Source of the DNA: Spirochaetaceae bacterium
GTDB lineage: Bacteria; Spirochaetota; Spirochaetia; SZUA-6; Fen-1364
Assembly (NCBI GenBank): GCA_003141795.1
Contig: PLNO01000353.1
Coordinates: forward strand, 1 to 9,211
Length of the DNA stretch: 9,211 bases
Direction of reading: 5' to 3'
Below are positions 5,522-9,211 of this stretch, piece by piece (within the stretch, counting starts at the first letter, position 1; every line of letters starts with the position of its first letter). The notes under the pieces were generated by a model. It was not told the DNA's origin and ran no database searches. It was given only the letters and a program-made list of their open reading frames with translations. The position numbers and the translations under genes are program-made.

Positions 5522-5595
5522 TGGGCAATGCCGGGTTCGAACCGGCGGCCTATGGCTCCGGAGGCCATCGCTCTATCCAGCTGAGCTAATTGCCC
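5522..5595 (-). tRNA. tRNA-Arg (anticodon CCG)
   Basis: A complete 74-nt cloverleaf on the minus strand. The acceptor is GGGCAAT with ATTGCCC, the D stem GCTC with GAGC, the anticodon stem ATGGC with GCCAT around loop CTCCGGA (anticodon CCG at 5559-5561, reading CGG codons), and the T stem GCCGG with CCGGC around TTCGAAC. The discriminator base is A at 5522. The 3' CCA is not encoded, so it must be added after transcription. The gene lies head to head with the phosphodiesterase gene and forms the right border of the island. Confidence 0.97.
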
Positions 5596-5636
5596 AAAAC
5601 GCACGTCTCATGCGATCCTCACGTTCGTGCGGTGAA

Positions 5637-5665
5637 ACGATACCCGGAAGGATTGCATTTGTCAA
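5637..5665 (-). promoter_or_regulatory. Promoter of the tRNA-Arg gene
   Basis: Read on the minus strand, a perfect TTGACA (5660-5665) is followed after 17 nt by TATCGT (5637-5642, four of six consensus). A start near 5630 would lie about 35 nt before the tRNA 5' end. The -35 box overlaps the TTG start codon region of the divergent phosphodiesterase gene, so polymerase bound here could interfere with that gene. Confidence 0.6.
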
Positions 5666-7212
5666 CCAAACCATTCTCCCGAGTCTTCTGGATCATCCTC
5701 GACGGCATGGGATTCGAACATGCGCGACGCTGCCTCGAGGTCGGAGGATTCCCCGCTCTGGAGCGGATGAACACCGAGGGCTATATCGGAGCTTCCCGTC
5801 CTTCTTCCCCTGTTTGCCAGACCCCCTCGGCGTTGCTCACCCTTTTCACCGGCGCGGAGCCGCCGGAGAGCGGTGTCTGGGGCTACTTCATGCCGGATCC
5901 GGCTCGGCGCGAGGGGAGCATCAGCGGCTTCAGCGTGCGGCCGCGGAACGTACGCACCCTCTGGCACGAGCTCGGCGACCGCGGGCATCGCTCCTCCCTC
6001 ATGAACGTCGCGTTCAGGAACGATCCCGTATGGTCGACGCGCAGCGATGACCTCGACTTCTGCTATGACGGCTACCGGGCATGGAAGAGGCCGCGGAGCT
6101 ATCACCTTCCCGATCATCCCTCTTCCCTGGAGTACGCGGGCATCGACCTGCGGGCCTCCCCCCGTCGATCGGGTGTCGTGCTGAAGAAGGGCAGCGCCGT
6201 GAAAGCAGAGCTCGAGGTAGGGAAGGGGATCATCGTTGCCCTCACACATGGCACGAGCGCGTACGCTTATCTGATCGAAAAGTCCCTGCTCGTGCTCAGC
6301 CCGCTGACCGCACCCATGGTACGGGGGAGCGTCCGCCTGGCCACGGCCGAACGCGGTTTTCTCGACTTCGACGTGTTCCGCATGGTGCGCAGGATGAACG
6401 CGCGCCGCTCGGAGGACGCCCGCATACCGGTGTCCGTGGAGATGGATCCGGTCGCCGTCTGCATGCGGGACAAGGAAGAGATGATGCTCGAGGCCATGCA
6501 ATCCACCGACTCGCGCCTCGTCATCGGCTACTTCCCCCTGGTTGACGAGCTCAACCACGCGTACGTCGACGAGCTGGAGACAGAGTGGCCCAAGGGCAGG
6601 GCGAGCGAGCTGTTCAAGGAGTGCGCGCGCCTTGTCGACCATCTGCTGGCCCGTGTCATGGCCGAGGCAGGCCCTGACACGCTGGTGGCCGTCTCCTCGG
6701 ACCACGGATCCGCCTCGCACAGGAGCCTCCTGCACCTCAACGAGCTTCTTGCCGACCAGGGGCTCCTGCGGCGCGAGCGCGGTGGCTACGATTATCGCCA
6801 CTCCTCCGCCTTCTACCACCCCTCGGACTGCGGGCTCGTGACACTGCAGCCCGGCGCAAACCGGGGGAAGGCGCTCGCGGGCCTGACCCGGGCTCTGGAG
6901 CGCGCCAGGGAAGAGCACGGGGTGGAGATCTCCATGATCGAGCCTGCCGGCGCGGATTCCGCGCTCGCCTTCCTCTATCCGCTCGGGGACGGCTACTTCA
7001 CGGGAAATCCTCCCGGAAGGGGACGCAGCGCGGTGGAGTGGGGGAAAGCGGGCGGACACCACCTTTCCCCGCTCAGCCCGACGCCGTGGATCAATGCCAT
7101 GCTCGGCCTCTGGGCACCGGGCAATGGAGCGGGGGCCCCAAGGTTCCCGTGGATCCCGAAGGAAAACCGTGAGATGAAGCGCTTCCTCCTCGAGGCGCTG
7201 GGAGAGGATTAG
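5659..7212 (+). CDS. Alkaline-phosphatase-superfamily phosphodiesterase / nucleotide pyrophosphatase (517 aa)
   Basis: A metal-dependent hydrolase of the type I phosphodiesterase/nucleotide pyrophosphatase branch. In order it has VFWIILDGMG with metal ligand Asp15; CQTPSALLTLFTGAEP, with the likely nucleophile Thr55 and the 'P..fTG..P' segment; LVDELNHAYVD with metal ligands Asp296 and His300; VAVSSDHGS with Asp348 and His349; and GGHHLS with His467/468. All six metal ligands seem to be present. No signal peptide is seen, so it probably acts in the cytoplasm. The substrate is unknown; a nucleotide or phosphodiester is likely. The frame opens at 5590 inside the tRNA on the other strand. I prefer the TTG at 5659, with GGAAGGA 6 nt upstream, which starts the protein MSTKPFSRVFWII. 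Other start codons upstream lack a ribosome binding site. The stop is 6 nt before maf, and the two are probably co-transcribed. Confidence 0.88.
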   Translation: MSTKPFSRVFWIILDGMGFEHARRCLEVGGFPALERMNTEGYIGASRPSSPVCQTPSALLTLFTGAEPPESGVWGYFMPDPARREGSISGFSVRPRNVRTLWHELGDRGHRSSLMNVAFRNDPVWSTRSDDLDFCYDGYRAWKRPRSYHLPDHPSSLEYAGIDLRASPRRSGVVLKKGSAVKAELEVGKGIIVALTHGTSAYAYLIEKSLLVLSPLTAPMVRGSVRLATAERGFLDFDVFRMVRRMNARRSEDARIPVSVEMDPVAVCMRDKEEMMLEAMQSTDSRLVIGYFPLVDELNHAYVDELETEWPKGRASELFKECARLVDHLLARVMAEAGPDTLVAVSSDHGSASHRSLLHLNELLADQGLLRRERGGYDYRHSSAFYHPSDCGLVTLQPGANRGKALAGLTRALERAREEHGVEISMIEPAGADSALAFLYPLGDGYFTGNPPGRGRSAVEWGKAGGHHLSPLSPTPWINAMLGLWAPGNGAGAPRFPWIPKENREMKRFLLEALGED

Positions 7213-7218
7213 GGACGT

Positions 7219-7800
7219 ATGGAAACGATCATCCTTGCATCAGGGTCGCCGCGCCGACGGGAGCTTCTCACCAAGGTGAAGCTCCCCCTGAAGGTCATAC
7301 CGCCCGATATTGTTGAAGATTATTCGGGCTCCGAGCCCGTTGCCGAGCTGGTTTCCCGCATCGCGCGCAGCAAGGTGGAGGCGATCCTCTCGCTGTTCAA
7401 GACTGAATCCCCGCGCTGGGTTCTGGGCCTCGATACCGTCGTGGAGGTGGACGGGAAGATCCTCGGCAAGCCTTCCGGGCCCGAAGAGGCTGAAACGATG
7501 CTGCGGATGCTCTCCGGGAGGGTGCATCGGGTGTTTTCGGGGATCGCGTTGCTTGTGGAGCGCGGCAAGCCGATCGAGCAGGCTGTTGTGTGCACCGAGG
7601 TCAAATTCAGGGACATGAGCCAGCCTGAGCTCCGCTTCTACGTCGAAACGGGGGAGTGGGCGGGCGTAGCGGGCGCTTACAGGATCCAGGAAAGGGGAGC
7701 CTTTTTCGTCGAATGGATCAAAGGATCCTACAGCAACGTCGTAGGCTTGCCACTTGAGGCGTTTTATGGCATCTTGGTGAGGAACGAATACACTTTTTGA
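7219..7800 (+). CDS. maf: Maf family nucleoside triphosphate pyrophosphatase
   Basis: A cytoplasmic house-cleaning enzyme that hydrolyses non-canonical or excess nucleoside triphosphates to monophosphate and pyrophosphate. It is 193 aa, the usual Maf length. Motifs in order: ILASGSPRRRELL (5-17), the catalytic GLDTVVEVDGKILGKP (70-85; Asp72, Lys84), LSGRVHRVFSGIAL (98-111), then GEWAGVAGAYRIQERGAFFVEWIKGSYSNVVGLPL (146-179). The SPRR, GKP and IQ.RGA residues are those I associate with the YhdE-type dTTP/UTP pyrophosphatases and not the m7GTP-preferring YceF type. The ATG at 7219 is 6 nt after the phosphodiesterase stop, a pairing of two nucleotide-hydrolysing enzymes. A GC-rich stem-loop directly follows its TGA. 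Confidence 0.95.
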   Translation: METIILASGSPRRRELLTKVKLPLKVIPPDIVEDYSGSEPVAELVSRIARSKVEAILSLFKTESPRWVLGLDTVVEVDGKILGKPSGPEEAETMLRMLSGRVHRVFSGIALLVERGKPIEQAVVCTEVKFRDMSQPELRFYVETGEWAGVAGAYRIQERGAFFVEWIKGSYSNVVGLPLEAFYGILVRNEYTF

Positions 7801-7868
7801 CCCCTGCCCGGAGTGGCGGGGGCGAGCGAGACCCTTTTTCTATCTCACTTGCCCTTAGTTGGCGAGTG
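7801..7868 (+). promoter_or_regulatory. Three overlapping hairpins between maf and rpsB (terminator / rpsB leader candidate)
   Basis: Hairpin A pairs CCCCTGCC (7801-7808) with GGCGGGGG (7815-7822), loop CGGAGT, right after the maf stop. Hairpin B pairs GGCGAGCGAGA (7821-7831) with TCTCACTTGCC (7843-7853), 10 of 11 positions counting one G-T pair, with CTTTTTC in its loop. Hairpin C pairs CACTTGCC (7846-7853) with GGCGAGTG (7861-7868). B and C compete for the same CACTTGCC arm, and A and B share two bases. That is the pattern of a switchable leader. A may act with the T-run at 7835-7839 as a maf terminator. A possible -10 box, TATAAG, lies at 7869-7874 but has no good -35 box. Confidence 0.45.
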
Positions 7869-7902
7869 TATAAGCCAGAGAGAGAGGGGAAGGAGGACCA
7901 TT

Positions 7903-8868
7903 TTGGCTGTTGTTACCATGAAGAACCTGCTCGAATCAGGGGTCCATTTCGGACACCAAACCAAGCGGTGGGATCCGCGCATGAAGAAGTACATCTTCGC
8001 GGAGCGCAACGGGATCCATATCATCGACCTCCAGAAGACGATCGTCGCCATCAAGGACGCCTATGAGGCGGTCCGCAAGACGGTGCTCGCCGGAAAATCG
8101 GTCCTGTTCGTAGGGACGAAGAAGCAGGCCCAGCAGACAGTGGAGCGCGAAGCGAAACGCTGCGGAATGTTCTACGTGAACAACCGCTGGCTGGGGGGCA
8201 TGCTCACGAATTTTTCGACGATCAAGAAATCGCTCCTCCGCCTGAAGAAGCTGGAGAAGATGGAGATCGACGGCACCTTCGAGAACCTGACGAAGAAAGA
8301 GATCGCCCGGCTCATGAAGGAGCGCAGCAAGCTGGAGAAGAACCTCGGCGGCATCAAGGAGATGAAAGAGCTCCCCGGGATCGTCTTCGTGATCGACACG
8401 CGCAAGGAATCCATCGGGGTCACCGAGGCGCGCAAGGTGAACATTCCTATCGCCGCAGTGGTCGACACCAACTGCAATCCTGAGGGGATCACCTTTCCGA
8501 TCCCCGGCAATGACGATGCCATCAGGGCCATCAACCTCTTCGCGCAGATCATCGCCAATGCGGTCATCGAGGCGGAGAACGAGGTGGGCCTCGAGGTCGT
8601 CGAGACTCTCCAGGAAGAAAAGGGCGAAGAGGAGTTCGCGGAGGCCATCGACAAGGGCGAGTTCGCGACGCAGTCGAAGTACGATCAGGACGAGGAGAAG
8701 GTGGCCGTGGCCGCCGTGCTCGGCGCCGCTGCCGCCGCGGAGGAAACCCCCACAGGTTTCACCGACAAGGACTATTCCAACTACAATCCTGACGAGGCGG
8801 GGAAAAAGGAAGATGCCCCTTCCATCGAAGAACCCGAGATCGACGAAGAAAAGCTGTACAAAGAGTAA
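7903..8868 (+). CDS. rpsB: 30S ribosomal protein S2
   Basis: A component of the small ribosomal subunit, bound near the mRNA exit side and needed for S1 docking where S1 exists. Motifs: [27 protein letters not shown] (1-27), [27 protein letters not shown] (67-77), [14 protein letters not shown] (91-104), VFVIDTRKE and [26 protein letters not shown] (185-210). I start at the TTG at 7903, with AGGAGG 6 nt upstream; the frame reaches back to 7813 and an ATG lies at 7918. The 321 aa far exceed the usual 240-260: after about residue 235 comes an acidic, alanine-rich tail ([38 protein letters not shown]). It is followed 12 nt later by tsf, the common bacterial order. Confidence 0.98.
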   Translation: MAVVTMKNLLESGVHFGHQTKRWDPRMKKYIFAERNGIHIIDLQKTIVAIKDAYEAVRKTVLAGKSVLFVGTKKQAQQTVEREAKRCGMFYVNNRWLGGMLTNFSTIKKSLLRLKKLEKMEIDGTFENLTKKEIARLMKERSKLEKNLGGIKEMKELPGIVFVIDTRKESIGVTEARKVNIPIAAVVDTNCNPEGITFPIPGNDDAIRAINLFAQIIANAVIEAENEVGLEVVETLQEEKGEEEFAEAIDKGEFATQSKYDQDEEKVAVAAVLGAAAAAEETPTGFTDKDYSNYNPDEAGKKEDAPSIEEPEIDEEKLYKE

Positions 8869-8880
8869 GAGGGAAGAGCG

Positions 8881-9211
8881 ATGGAGATCAAGGCAACCGA
8901 CGTAAAGATGCTCCGTGAGAAAACCGGGGCGGGGATGCTGGACTGCAAGAACGCACTGGTCAAGACGGACGGGGACTTCGACAAGGCGGAGCGCCTGCTC
9001 AAGGAGCAGGGGCTGGCCGCGGCGGTGAAGAAGAGCGACCGCGTCATGAACTGCGGCAAGATATTCTCGAAGGTCCTCCCGGACAAGGGCATCCTGATCG
9101 AGCTCACGAGTGAGACGGATTTTGTCGCGCGCAATGCCATGTTCAATGAGCTGGGCAATGCGCTGCTGGCGAAGATCGTGGATCAGAAGATAACAGAGCC
9201 CACCGACGAGT
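8881..9211 (+). CDS. tsf: Elongation factor Ts, N-terminal part (cut by window end)
   Basis: The nucleotide exchange factor that releases GDP from EF-Tu during translation. The visible 110 codons begin MEIKATDVKMLREKTGAGMLDCKNALVKTDGDFDKAERLLKEQGLAAA, the N-terminal UBA-like domain. Then comes the start of the EF-Tu-binding core, with ILIELTSETDFVARN (TDFVARN, about 79-85, contacts EF-Tu). One oddity is MNCGKIFSKVL, where most EF-Ts have a.EG.v; the NCG is unusual but the rest is standard. The ATG has GGAAGAG upstream and follows the rpsB stop by 12 nt, so both come from one transcript. The gene continues beyond the window. Confidence 0.98.
   Translation, partial: MEIKATDVKMLREKTGAGMLDCKNALVKTDGDFDKAERLLKEQGLAAAVKKSDRVMNCGKIFSKVLPDKGILIELTSETDFVARNAMFNELGNALLAKIVDQKITEPTDE

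Noticed and set aside
2668..5600. CRISPR array or integrase gene in the island
   Set aside because: No regularly spaced repeats and no tyrosine or serine recombinase motif are seen in any frame.
5662..7062. A 466-codon open frame on the minus strand opposite the phosphodiesterase gene
   Set aside because: It is the antisense shadow of a GC-rich gene with all metal-site motifs on the plus strand; the antisense product shows no domain and no start signal.

Overview
The window looks like the chromosome of a GC-rich bacterium, most likely a spirochaete. The evidence is an S2 protein that opens [19 protein letters not shown] from a TTG start, the matching EF-Ts behind it, and the style of the small outer-membrane and coiled-coil genes. 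This assignment rests on remembered family resemblance and not on a search. An uncultured or free-living Spirochaetota member is my best guess.

Region 1 (1-2512, all minus strand, high GC) is an envelope or stress type cluster. Read in the direction of transcription it runs: a soluble coiled-coil protein (117 aa); a secreted small beta-barrel-like protein (163 aa); a 20-residue hydrophobic peptide; a 62-residue two-helix membrane protein; a 49-residue DUF3096-like membrane protein; a Crp/Fnr-type regulator (245 aa); and the first 43 codons of an ABC-transporter ATPase. Gaps are short and every gene has a ribosome binding site, so most of it may be one or two operons.

Region 2 (about 2673-5595) is a lower-GC accessory island. 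On its right is an intact tRNA-Arg(CCG) gene on the minus strand. On its left is a decayed 47-base copy of the 3' part of a tRNA-Arg in the same orientation. This is the layout left by integration into a tRNA 3' end. The island has no recognisable integrase. It carries four plus-strand genes behind a good sigma70-type promoter: a ClpP-like serine protease, a HEPN-domain (UPF0332-like) protein, an unrecognised 212-aa protein and a SecB-like chaperone. The last three overlap or touch (ATGA overlap, then a 13-nt overlap). Protease, HEPN protein, unknown protein and SecB-like chaperone together do not match a system I know. They suggest a chaperone- and protease-controlled toxin or defence module.

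Region 3 (5659-9211, plus strand, high GC) is core housekeeping: an alkaline-phosphatase-superfamily phosphodiesterase (TTG start), a Maf nucleotide pyrophosphatase 6 nt behind it, a leader with mutually exclusive hairpins, rpsB (TTG start, long acidic C-terminal tail) and the 5' part of tsf, cut by the window end.
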